Shown here piece after piece: positions 1-8,533 of a stretch of 13,626 nucleotides of DNA (position 1 is the stretch's first letter; each line of letters begins with the position of its first letter). Below the pieces are notes generated by a model that was not told the origin of the DNA, did no database searches, and saw only the letters and a list, made by a program, of their open reading frames with translations. Origin of the DNA: Saccoglossus kowalevskii (taxonomy: Eukaryota > Hemichordata > Enteropneusta > Harrimaniidae); NCBI RefSeq assembly GCF_000003605.2, contig NW_003133368.1, positions 105,231-118,856 on the forward strand, written 5' to 3'. Both the position numbers and the translations under genes were made by a program.

Positions 1-749
1 AAATGCTTTGATATTACATATATAGGTACTACATGTGGACCTCTCTCAGATTTGTTCATTTTGTAATGATATCTTTAATTCTCTAATTTTGGTGAATATT
101 TTTGTCATTTTTTGGTGAAAAGTGATATTTTCGACTTCTTGTTAAAAACCGCAAGTCCAATTGCTTTGATACTACATATATAGGTACTACATGTGGACCT
201 CTCTCAGATTTGTTTATTTCGTGATGATATCTTCAATTCTCTAATTTTGGTGAATATTTTTGTCATTTTTGGTAAAAACTGATATTTTCGACTTCTTGTT
301 AAAAACCACAAGTCCGATTGCTTTGATATTACATATATAGGTACTACATGTGGACCTCTCTCAGATTTGTTCATTTTGTGATGATATCTTCAATTCTCTA
401 ATTTTGGTGAATATTTTTGTCATTTTTGGTAAAAAGTGATATTTTCGACTTCTTGTTGAAAACTGTAAGTCCGATTGCTTTGATATTACATATATAGGTA
501 CTACATGTGGACCTCTCTCAGATTTGTTCGTTTTGTGATGATATCTTCAATTCTCTAATTAATTTATTTTGGTGAATATTTTTGTAATTTTTGGTAAAAA
601 GTGATATTTTCGACTTCTTGTTAAAAACTGTAAGTCCGATTGCTTTGATACTATTCATATTGTTCATTTTCTAATGATGTCTTCAGTTCTTTAATTGAAA
701 TGTGCATTGCTAACAGCGGAGCTATCTCAGCCGATAGGCTGCTTGTTGT
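1..749. repeat. 157-bp tandem repeat array with unique 3' module (pearl/Helitron-like element, left end cut off)
   Basis: The phrase GCTTTGATATTACATATATA recurs at 5, 163, 320 and 477, with a divergent copy at 642, giving spacings of 158, 157, 157 and 165 bp. The longer spacing comes from a short AATTAATTTA-type insertion near 560. Each unit carries GGTACTACATGTGGACCTC, ATGATATCTTCAATTCTCTA and GACTTCTTGTTAAAAAC. The last copy lacks its central part and runs into a unique module (about 685-749) ending in CAGCCGATAGGCTG, a perfect 5-bp stem with a GATA loop (728-741). Known bivalve pearl elements and BIV160-type satellites have about 160-bp core repeats, and nonautonomous Helitrons carry tandem repeats and a terminal hairpin. 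Membership in either class is inferred. The array may extend left of base 1. Confidence 0.85.
728..741. other. Small terminal hairpin of the 157-bp repeat element
   Basis: CAGCC-GATA-GGCTG is a perfect 5-bp stem with a 4-nt loop lying six bases before the apparent end of similarity with the second copy of the element. The equivalent position in the second copy (about 11912-11925) reads CAGCCGAGAGGATG, with one stem mismatch. Its place next to the element end resembles Helitron 3' hairpins, although a clear CTRR end is not evident. Confidence 0.45.
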
Positions 750-3430
750 AAATAGGTTTCCTGTTGGATGTTATTTTTGAATAATTTAAAAGTCCTTAGT
801 TTTGAATCAGTACTGTTCATGTTAGACATCCATGTATTTGTATAATGGATCATTAAAATACAGTTTTTAATTTGACATTTTGTAAGGTTTTCTCCCTCAT
901 GGACATTCATGAAATAAGAATTTTTGAAATATTTTTTCTGTTACATGCTCTCTTGTTAAACCATATTAAAAATCCCACCATGCAAACCTGCTACTAATGT
1001 AATCTAGTTCCATTGTATATTATGACAGTTTTTTGTGACATATCTTGAACTCTTGTTTGATTATTTCCACTAAATATTCTTCATTAGAAACTAGAAAGCT
1101 CAGCCCTGCATGCTCAGTTCAACTATTACACTGTATATGAATGTACTTTTCTGCACATGTCTGAACTGAAATACCAGAAATGAAATACAAATTGGTTCAA
1201 GCATAAGTTAACTTCCAATCTGGATGTCAGCTGGCTTTTCACTGGACATATATGTACAATTTTTAAAGTTAATATCATTTAAAAATTCAACTTACATGTT
1301 TGTATTCTGTGTAGTATTTACAATGTACCTGAGTTATTAAAATGAAACATATTTAGACAAATACATGTATGGTTTTGAAAGCAAAGTGCCTAGTATTAAG
1401 CTAAGTAAAAGCTAGCTAAATGTTAAGTTATGCTCAGACTCTACTGTACACAATGTACCTGTAAAAAACTACCGGCTAGCACCATTTGACCATGTGAACA
1501 ACATCAGTACAGCTTGAGCATAACTTTACTTTGAAGCTGATGGCTCTATGCTAATACATTTATAATCATTCTCATACAAATTTTCTGCACTTTTTTTATA
1601 TTCTTTAATATTTTTATAAATAAATTTTTGGAGCAACAGACAAAATTTTAGTTTTCAGTTTTTACTAACGATAAACTGTTTTGACAGACCACTGACTTCA
1701 ATGATGTTCTCACTTTACAAGAAATAGACTTGTTTCATCTATACATTTATCTACTGCTATGCTATACAAACATGTGCTGATAGCATTTATGTAGTTTTCT
1801 GTATGATAACACTGATGTATACAATAATTACTACAGGAAAAACTCAACCCTCATATTTCACAAAATACAAGTGGTGCCCATTATGTCAGTTTTAAGTGTA
1901 CTTTGAAATTCAACAGTTAGGTACGTCACCATAAAACTCTTTCATCTCATGCTATTATAATTTGTTCACTATAGATGTATTTGTTCTATGTTTCTGTTTA
2001 ACAATTGTCATTTATAAATATATAGCCTTGTATTTCCGCATCGCTTATTACGGAAATGTTACTCAAATGGTTTGTAATATGTTGCTCGGCAACCAGATGT
2101 GATCAAACAGTTCTAATGTTAAATGATGGTAAATGCAGACAAGGTAAAAAACTCTACTTTCAATAAATTATTAATTTTAAAATTTATTGTATACTTTATA
2201 AATAAAAAAAAAATACAAGACTGATAAAAGTCATGTTTGTTCAGTAAAGCCAAGAGAAAAATTTCTTGTGCTTTCTACTTTAATATGATTTTGTTTGTGT
2301 TCTCAGAGTGCAATAAATAGTGCTTGTTTCTTTCTCCTGGGGAAATAAAAGATACTGGTAATCACAATATGAATGGAGATTTGTTGTTGACATCATACTG
2401 TAAGCATGTGGGCTGCTAGTAACTGATGTAGGTAAATTTTTAAAGTTTAATGCTACCCATCCTGTCTCAAGGACCCCTGCAGTGAAATTTTTGTGAAATT
2501 CTGAATTTCAAATCAGATTTAACATGTACATGTAAGTTATTAGTTATATATTTGCATAACTAAAATTAATTTGTAGTGAGAAGAATTATTAATATTTTAC
2601 ATTTCTGTTAAATATTTTGTTATTATTCACTTAAACCAAGTATGAAATTGGGGGGAATTCTACTAAATTTACAGCAGGTTTCTATGTGTTCTGCTATGAT
2701 ACACATAACATCAACAACAAGCTCTCTTGGAACATTGCCAAGCTGCCATTTACCCCATTTCCCACTGTGGGAGAGACCTTTTATGTATGGGTTAGTTAAA
2801 CTTTTGCCCTAAATATTATTTACTGATCAATTTTGATGATTTTTACCATATTCACGACCATAAAGCAACTTTTACCTTCCAAAATTTGAAATAATTAACA
2901 AAATGTGACTTTTTGTTTGCTGATGCCATAATTGATGTGTTGCTCTGGGAAAAAGAAAAGTAATTTGATTTATTAATGCCAAAAAATTGTTTTTGTTTGA
3001 CAAGTTTGGTTTGTATTCGCTACCAATATGCTTAACAGTGCTTAGCTTACCAGAAAGTTGTGTTTTTCAACTTTGCTGGCAGGTTTTCTTCAGTTATTTT
3101 TTCTTTTTAAATGTACCATATTGCTTACTTCAATATTTTGCAGTTGCACAAATATTGGGGCAATGTGGCTATAACACAAACTGTTAACAGACTGAACACA
3201 TACCACAACATGCTGGGATGACATCAGCAATGTATTGATCAATCTTAAATAGAAGAATTAAGTTCATTCAAATATTTTTGTGGATTAACTGACAGATTTC
3301 CAGACATTAAGTTTTGGAAAAATAAAATTATCCTTTTATACTTGTGGCAGCTGCTGTGTGAGATGGCATGCACCGGTTGAGAATTTGAGAAAAAAAAACA
3401 CAACTCTATGTTTTGAAGCGTTTTTCCTGA
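750..3430. other. AT-rich non-coding stretch, no gene seen
   Basis: There are no convincing coding exons or RNA genes here. Open frames are short and of biased composition. The only structures worth noting are an imperfect inverted repeat around 1425-1527, a half CRE (TACGTCA) near 1923, and scattered TACATGTA palindromes at 1362 and 2527. It is probably 5' flank or intron of the PITPNM gene. Confidence 0.6.
1425..1527. repeat. Imperfect inverted repeat, about 23-bp arms
   Basis: The left arm AAGTTATGCTCA (1425-1436) is the exact reverse complement of TGAGCATAACTT (1515-1526). Pairing continues less perfectly through CTACTGTA on the left and AGTACAG on the right. The loop of about 57 bp contains CCGGCTAGC. 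It could be a decayed hairpin element or a chance pairing. Confidence 0.4.
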
Positions 3431-3904
3431 GGTGTTCAGTTTAGGCAGGTTTTACTGTATTAGTTCCTTAGGTGTTCAGTTTAGAAAGGTTTCACTGTAT
3501 CAGTTCTCTCAGTGTTCAGTTTAGAAAGGTTTTACTGTATCAGTTGCTTTGATATTCAGTTTAGAAAGGTTTCACTGTATCAGTTGCTTTGGTGTTCAGT
3601 TTAGAAAGGTTTCACTGTATCAGTCACTTTGGTATTCAGTTTAGACAGGTTTCACTGTATCAGTTGCTTTGGTGTTCAGTTTAGAAAGGTTTCACTTTAT
3701 CAGTTGCTTTGGTGTTCAGTTTAGAAAGGTTTCACTTTATCAGTTGCTTTGGTGTTCAGTTTAGAAAGGTTTCACTGTATCAGTTGCTTTGGTGTTCAGT
3801 TTAGAAAGGTTTCACTGTATCAGTTGCTTTGGTGTTCAGTTTAGTCAGGTTTTACTGTATCAGTTGCTTTGGTGTTCAGTTTAGAAAGGTTTCATTGTAT
3901 CAGT
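3431..3904. repeat. 40-bp minisatellite, 11.85 copies with an exact period
   Basis: Units start at 3431, 3471, 3511 and so on to 3871, every 40 bp without a single insertion or deletion. The core is GGTGTTCAGTTTAGAAAGGT followed by TTCACTGTATCAGTTGCTTT. Copies 9 and 10 are identical; 7 and 8 are identical to each other and share a TTCACTTTAT variant. The first, second and last copies are the most diverged, with GGCAGG in copy 1, TCTCTC in copy 2 and TTCATTG in copy 12. This centre-homogenised pattern is typical of unequal exchange or slippage. A unit of 40 bp is not a multiple of three, and no reading frame spans the array. Confidence 0.97.
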
Positions 3905-4308
3905 ATTTTTAATCTGAGAGCAATTCATTTCACACTTGACTTTTTTACCAAATTAATTTTACAAATGGTGTACTTATGTATACAATTCATTTTAATGTGA
4001 CTGTCATAGATTTGCATTGTATGTACAAACCACTACTTTATTGTTGATATGTCATGTATTTGCTCTCTCATACATTGTACATGTACAATACAACTTCTTT
4101 TTATCTGCCTACTAATGACATTATCTCCTTTGTGAATCAAAAGTGAGATATGCTTCACTTTACTCATAGATACTTACATGTAAAAGTTCAATTTCAAGCT
4201 GATTTATTCACATGGTATACATAAGGTTAGGTTATGACCATATATTTATTGTACTTTTGTCCTTTTGTCTGAACATTTAAGCAATTATCTAAGCTTAAAC
4301 TTGACCCC
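3905..4308. other. AT-rich spacer, no gene seen
   Basis: This non-coding stretch separates the 40-bp minisatellite from the inverted-repeat element. It contains two TACATGTA palindromes (4078-4085 and 4175-4182), the second inside the 10-bp palindrome TTACATGTAA. Nothing else is visible. Confidence 0.55.
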
Positions 4309-4325
4309 TAATAGTTGCGTTCACG
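4309..4325 (+). repeat. Left terminal inverted repeat
   Basis: TAATAGTTGCGTTCACG pairs with 5005-5021 at 16 of 17 positions. An overlapping section (4315-4330, TTGCGTTCACGCACAG) pairs equally well with 4916-4931. Confidence 0.7.
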
Positions 4326-4393
4326 CACAGCTCCTTAGCACGGGCTAAGAGGTCAAATTCCTTAGCCCGTGCTAAGAAAACGTGCGTGAACGC
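4317..4393. repeat. Nested perfect foldback structure
   Basis: GCGTTCACGCAC (4317-4328) is the exact reverse complement of GTGCGTGAACGC (4382-4393). Enclosed within it, CTTAGCACGGGCTAAG (4334-4349) is the exact reverse complement of CTTAGCCCGTGCTAAG (4361-4376). Together they give 28 bp of perfect stem with an 11-nt loop. The third copy at 4393-4408 can also pair with the second, so alternative hairpins are possible. Confidence 0.85.
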
Positions 4394-4507
4394 TTAGCAC
4401 GGGCTAAGGAATGCTAAGTACGGGTTAAATCTGATCCGAATTTAAGACGCGGCCTAGACCTTAGCACGGGCTAACGAAGTATGCGCGAACGCTTAGCCCA
4501 GGGCTAA

Positions 4508-4521
4508 GCGCCCTCTGCGGC
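4508..4521 (-). promoter_or_regulatory. CTCF-like site inside the mobile element
   Basis: Read on the minus strand, GCCGCAGAGGGCGC matches 12 of 14 positions of the CTCF core consensus CCASYAGRKGGCRC, including the whole AGAGGGCGC half. Binding is not shown, and AGAGGGCGC is also common in repeats. Confidence 0.3.
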
Positions 4522-4609
4522 GACCTTTGGGTGTGAAAATTGTCCCATGTTCGTATAACGACACTATTCCACCAGTCATTACTCCGCTCTCACTTCCACA
4601 CTAATCGGG

Positions 4610-4834
4610 TCACTGTAGTAGAGCGTACAGCAGCTCCAATCGTAGACAAAATAAATTTGGTTCGCTGTCTACGACATGCATTAATAAAACACTGTATTCT
4701 GTTACGCCCGTTGTATACTGTTTATGTGCATCCAAATAAGTGGTCCATCTTCTCTCGCGTTCCTGTGCACGTCGCTTCAAAATTAGAACGAAACATGCCA
4801 GCAGCAGAAATAGAACCTCGCGCATGTCATCCAT
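4610..4834 (-). pseudogene. Short minus-strand ORF inside the inverted-repeat element, possible transposase N-terminal remnant
   Basis: The 74-codon frame starts MDDMREVLFLLLACFVLILK, is followed by a basic RRAQERERRW cluster, and ends with a Leu-rich stretch before a stop. A leader of this kind (hydrophobic start, Arg-rich patch, then RRW) resembles the start of PIF/Harbinger transposases in aquatic invertebrates, but no DDE catalytic motif follows and similarity ends after about 50 residues. The opposite strand is also open (4540-4851, 103 codons), so the openness may simply reflect GC-richer sequence. I call it a remnant only tentatively; it could equally be non-coding. Confidence 0.3.
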
Positions 4835-5004
4835 TTTTCGTTCGTAAATAGCGGCTTACCAAAGGTCACCAACTAATGGCAGCCCTTAGCCCGTGCTAAC
4901 GACTGCCCCCCCCCCCTGTGCGTGGACGCAATTGGGTCTAGCCGAAATGCAAATATGCTAGATAAGCCTAAATCAGCTTAAATCTTAGCCCGTACTTCGT
5001 GTAA

Positions 5005-5021
5005 CGTGAACACAACTATTA
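5005..5021 (-). repeat. Right terminal inverted repeat
   Basis: CGTGAACACAACTATTA is the reverse complement of the left end with one C/T difference. The switch from CpG-containing to plain AT-rich sequence occurs here. Confidence 0.7.
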
Positions 5022-7384
5022 TTGCTTCAAAACCAAAACTAAATATTTGAATAGATTTGCATTGGTTACCTTTCCTACAGCAAATATTCAATTTTATTTG
5101 AGGCTGATTTTTTAAATCTTTTAATTAGAATTATCTTAGTACATGTATCTGTTTTTATGTATTCCTGTTGCCTAGATATTTTAGTATATATTTGTCAAAT
5201 AATCTTATTTAGATTAGAAAGATACCTGTATTCTCCAGATGCACATTTTGATTATATTAATGGGAATGTACATTGTTTCTGTTCCATTACTGATGTCATC
5301 CTACACTTAAATCAAATTAATTAAGTTCTTTTTTCACAAACAAAATTGGAAAATACGACATTTAATGTATTTAGCCAGTAGTTTGTCAGATTAATGGATA
5401 CATACTTCATGCTAAATCCCTTGAATAGAACTTGTTTGTCAGTGAGTTACATTGTACTTATTGATTCAGTGGGCAGACATTCACGATTGCTGTCGGATTT
5501 GTCTAATTTGCAGTAGTTGATATCATACTTGTATATCATATTTGCTACAATATGTACTACGTTCACGTTACAGCATTTTGGTATGTGCCGAAATTTTAAA
5601 TCCTTTGTGTTTGCAGAGAGATTACAGCAGTTACATTCGCGTTGGCCAGAACCCACTTGGGATCCACTCTGCTTGTGCCGAAATCATGCCCTCATTTGTC
5701 GATCTGTTATTTGACCCAAACATGGAAAACAATATGCATATGATGATAATTGTAATTGCTATATTGAAACTATATCCATTTGCTGTTTATCGTGCACATG
5801 AACGGCAAAACGGATTCAATGTAGCATTGCGAGAAAAAAACGGTTGCAGCAGCACATAAATATGCTTCGCAGTTAATAATTAACAGTTAATATTTGTTTT
5901 GTTATCACAAATTTAAGATTTTACTTTCAAAATCGTGTGTTTGCTGATTTGAATTGAACTGTGATCTTATCGGCAAGAACTGCAATATGGTCTCCAACAA
6001 CCTGGCACAAAAGTCCTGTGACAACAGTACTATTTTCAACATGTTTATTGACAAGAATATTTAAGATGTCATATAATCATCTGCTGACCCCATCGTTGAC
6101 CCGGTTATATGTTTACTTATTCAATTAGTGTGCTTAATGTGTGTTGTTTAATACCATCAATTCTTGTGGACGAGATCTTGTCAGCTTCTCATACCACACA
6201 TCTGTATTGAAAATATTGTTTTGATTGTCACAGTAATCACGTTTGCTGTACCTGTCCATATTTAAATTTTCAACATTTTGTATTTTGATATCCAAATTCG
6301 CTCTAAATTTTGCAGACGCCATTAAAGTGGAATGTCGACATGGTTTGCATATACTGAGGCTACAGTATATTGTTATTTATTCAATTCCACATGGCAACAG
6401 AGGACAATACAGTTATGCAAGTTATATCCTTTTTTTATTGACATGAATTTATCCCCTTAGAACAGTTATTTTTATCTTTGATTAGTACTGGTGGAAATGT
6501 CTTGTCATCTGAGACTTGCTATGACCATGTTATGCTTCATTTAACTGACTCATCCATGCATCAAAACTTGTTCATATTTATGTAGCACTCTTGGGATACC
6601 ATACTTGCTTTTAAACTGTTGAAATATGCATGAACAAAAAATTAAAAATTCACATTTGTAAGCTTTCACTCTCACCAACCCTTAATGCTTTTGCTAATAT
6701 ATTTTATATTTTATATCTTAGAAGATGTTTACTGAACACTTAGCTAAATATAGTTAATCACACAGCCATATAGTGTAATTACACCCACACGTATGTGTTA
6801 CATCTAATGACACTGGTGTCTTCAGCTTAAGCTTATGACTTTACAAGGATCTGTCAATACAATGTAACTGTGGGTGTTTCACTGAAACTCCATGGCAATG
6901 GCCCATGGCAACGGGTAAGAAAAAATGTGAAATTACTGCAGGAACTAAATGCTAATCAATTAATCAATGTTTCCAAAAAAATAGAAATATGTATCACATG
7001 ACACCTTTGTAGGATCCATGGTTTGAAGTAATGCAATGTATGCCCATTAAAGTTTTCACAACTAGTTCCCTCTCTTCATCACAAATTCAAAAAAGTAGTC
7101 CTGTTTATAGGCTGCACTTTTCTTCAGAAGATTGGCACAAATTTTTGTTAGTTCCAAAATTAGGGTTCATTTCCAGAAATATTGAAAACTATATACGAGA
7201 AAAGTGCAGACAAATTTGGGCGAGAAACAGTTGGTAAAAAGATTAAATGATGTTTGATGAGATCATGATGGAATTACAAATTTAAACACATAAAATAACA
7301 CACTTTATGTGCAGTGACTTACCCAGTTTTAGTAAGACTCAGTTCCAGAATTTAGAGCACCCAAATACTATTCTCTATCTGATG
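5022..7384. other. AT-rich non-coding stretch, no convincing gene
   Basis: Several open frames of 60-105 codons occur (for example 5542-5859, 6243-6446 and 7031-7237 on the plus strand), but none matches a family I recognise and none has consistent exon boundaries. The frame at 5542-5859 contains an acceptor-like TTGTGTTTGCAG ending at 5616 and is the least random-looking of them. TACATGTA occurs at 5140. Confidence 0.5.
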
Positions 7385-7398
7385 CTGCTAGAGGGCGC
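7385..7398 (+). promoter_or_regulatory. CTCF-like site upstream of the PITP exons
   Basis: CTGCTAGAGGGCGC matches 12 of 14 positions of CCASYAGRKGGCRC, mismatching only at positions 2 and 3. It stands out as a CpG-containing word in AT-rich DNA and lies about 90 bp before the first of three CRE palindromes. Confidence 0.35.
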
Positions 7399-7488
7399 CA
7401 TACACATGATATACCTAAAGGTTTGTAACTATTAAATTAATCCCATGGTTCAGATTGATAAACTCTGGTGGTTATCATGAGTATCTGC

Positions 7489-7496
7489 TGACGTCA
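7489..7496. promoter_or_regulatory. Perfect CRE palindrome TGACGTCA (1 of 3)
   Basis: This is the full 8-bp consensus for CREB/ATF factors. It lies 1038 bp upstream of the first PITP exon in the window. Two further perfect copies follow within 560 bp. Confidence 0.45.
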
Positions 7497-7747
7497 ATCT
7501 AAGATAAAATATGGAATTATATATTTATCACTTCCATATATTTCCCCAGTCTAAAAATTACAAAGTGGTGTAGTTGGAACTAATGGTGAAATAATGCAGA
7601 AACAAACTTGTCAATATGCTAGTTTTGTTGCATGACTACATTCTATTTTAAGCAAGCATCTTGCAATACATTGTGCGACGATTCTGCTCCATGAACGATA
7701 TTTTAATACTTGAATTTTTTTAGTGACTAAAAAATAATTCCGAACAT

Positions 7748-7768
7748 AAACACACACACACACACACT
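7748..7768. repeat. CA dinucleotide microsatellite
   Basis: An uninterrupted CA run of about ten units follows CATAAA and ends in CTTGCC. It is likely to vary in length between individuals. Confidence 0.9.
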
Positions 7769-7879
7769 TGCCAACACAATTGATTTTAACCTTATCAGTT
7801 TTTGTTGGACAATATGAAAACCAGAAGGTCTAGGCAATCTTTTGGTAGCACGCACAATAAAAAAAAGTTTTGCAGTTCG

Positions 7880-7887
7880 TGACGTCA
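7880..7887. promoter_or_regulatory. Perfect CRE palindrome TGACGTCA (2 of 3)
   Basis: The context is TTCGTGACGTCAACA. It shares the TGACGTCAAC extension with the third copy at 8048. Confidence 0.45.
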
Positions 7888-8047
7888 ACATACTTGTATG
7901 TGATATGCATTTTTGATCTGTTCAGTATTACATCACACTGTGTAGATACGCTTGTTATGTTTGTAATTAGAATACTGAATATACACGTAATGGAAGGGGT
8001 ATCAAATCATGTTTTAAACTATCAGTACATGTGTATGTGGAATGATA

Positions 8048-8055
8048 TGACGTCA
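8048..8055. promoter_or_regulatory. Perfect CRE palindrome TGACGTCA (3 of 3)
   Basis: The context is TATGACGTCAACGCC, 478 bp upstream of the first PITP exon in the window. No TATA box or obvious transcription start can be assigned nearby. Confidence 0.45.
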
Positions 8056-8285
8056 ACGCCAACAGGAATTTTCTGTGATGCAACTAATTGTGCTAATTCC
8101 CTTGCGCATCTTTGATGCACCAGTCAGTCAAACGTGCATGCTCCAGTCAATCATAATTGATATTTGTATCTTGAAAACTTTGTACTATAGTTACAAAATG
8201 TAAAAAAATTAAACTCTCTATTTTATTTACAAATTCCAATGTAAATGAAAAAATAATGGATTTCAGGGGTCACAGTATTTCAGAT

Positions 8286-8480
8286 GCCTTTTTTTTTTTT
8301 TTTGAAGACTTCCCAGCAAGCTGACCCAACTTGATTTGGGGGCTATCATTTCAATGCAGGATCCCAAGTCTTGTTAGAGTTGGAAACTGGAGATCTTCTC
8401 CAGGGATCTATTCAACACACCATAATGGCACATACCAAACGTTTCTCAGTGTGTTGCTGTATGTCCAACTCTTTGGTCTT
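8286..8480 (-). repeat. Poly-T tract plus nested hairpin cluster, possible retroposed element on the minus strand
   Basis: A run of about 17 T near 8288-8304 would be a poly-A tail on the minus strand. Just beyond it lies a nested structure. AGAGTTGGA (8376-8384) pairs exactly with TCCAACTCT (8464-8472). Inside, CAACACAC (8413-8420) pairs exactly with GTGTGTTG (8449-8456), and CTGGAGA-TCT-TCTCCAG (8387-8403) makes its own hairpin. Poly-A plus structured body suggests a SINE-like insertion, but I see no target-site duplication or convincing pol III B box. Confidence 0.4.
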
Positions 8481-8533
8481 GAGAACATTTAGCCATCTTC
8501 ATTAATACCTATTCATAACTTTTGTTATTGCAG

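Larger units (their letters stand above)
4334..4999. repeat. Eight-copy family of CTTAGC near-palindromes
   Basis: Copies lie at 4334-4349, 4361-4376, 4393-4408, 4413-4428 (diverged), 4460-4475, 4492-4508, 4885-4900 and 4984-4999 (diverged). The copy at 4492-4508, CTTAGCCCAGGGCTAAG, is a perfect 8+1+8 palindrome. Both orientations occur. Six copies lie in the left 200 bp and two near the right end, so they act as subterminal repeats of the element, possibly transposase-binding sites. Confidence 0.85.
4309..5021. mobile_element. Nonautonomous DNA transposon / foldback-like element with terminal inverted repeats
   Basis: The left end TAATAGTTGCGTTCACG (4309-4325) is the reverse complement, with one mismatch in 17, of CGTGAACACAACTATTA (5005-5021). 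The outermost TA on each side could be a TA target-site duplication. A second, internal candidate right end at 4916-4931 also matches the left end (15 of 16 bases), so the structure may be nested. Inside are eight copies of a near-palindrome of the CTTAGCACGGGCTAAG type in both orientations, a run of 11 C at 4906-4916, and much more CpG than the surrounding DNA. Multiplied subterminal motifs and a short interior are typical of internally deleted DNA transposons. The superfamily is uncertain: TA suggests Tc1/mariner, while the small ORF inside hints at PIF/Harbinger, which makes 3-bp TWA duplications not seen cleanly here. Confidence 0.75.

Noticed and set aside
722-910. A 62-codon minus-strand frame at the edge of the 157-bp array
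   Set aside because: It is short, of biased composition, and crosses the end of the repeat element; there is no family resemblance.
3431-3904. A CRISPR array
   Set aside because: The 40-bp units are contiguous with no unique spacers, and the window is eukaryotic, so it is a minisatellite.
4540-4851. A 103-codon plus-strand frame within the inverted-repeat element
   Set aside because: No domain or family pattern is visible, and it overlaps the slightly more plausible minus-strand frame. The openness can be explained by the higher GC content.
6892-6914. Short start exon ATGGCAATGGCCCATGGCAA followed by CGG/GTAAG
   Set aside because: It has a start codon and a good donor, but the coded MAMAHGNG does not match the expected PITPNM start (Met-Leu-Ile-Lys-Glu-Tyr type). 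The repeated CCATGGCAA could instead be a chance or RFX-like half site.
8286-8480. A tRNA-derived SINE with pol III promoter
   Set aside because: The minus strand has a loose A-box-like TGGCTAAATGT, but no acceptable B box follows at the right distance and no target-site duplication is seen. Kept only as a structured, possibly retroposed block.
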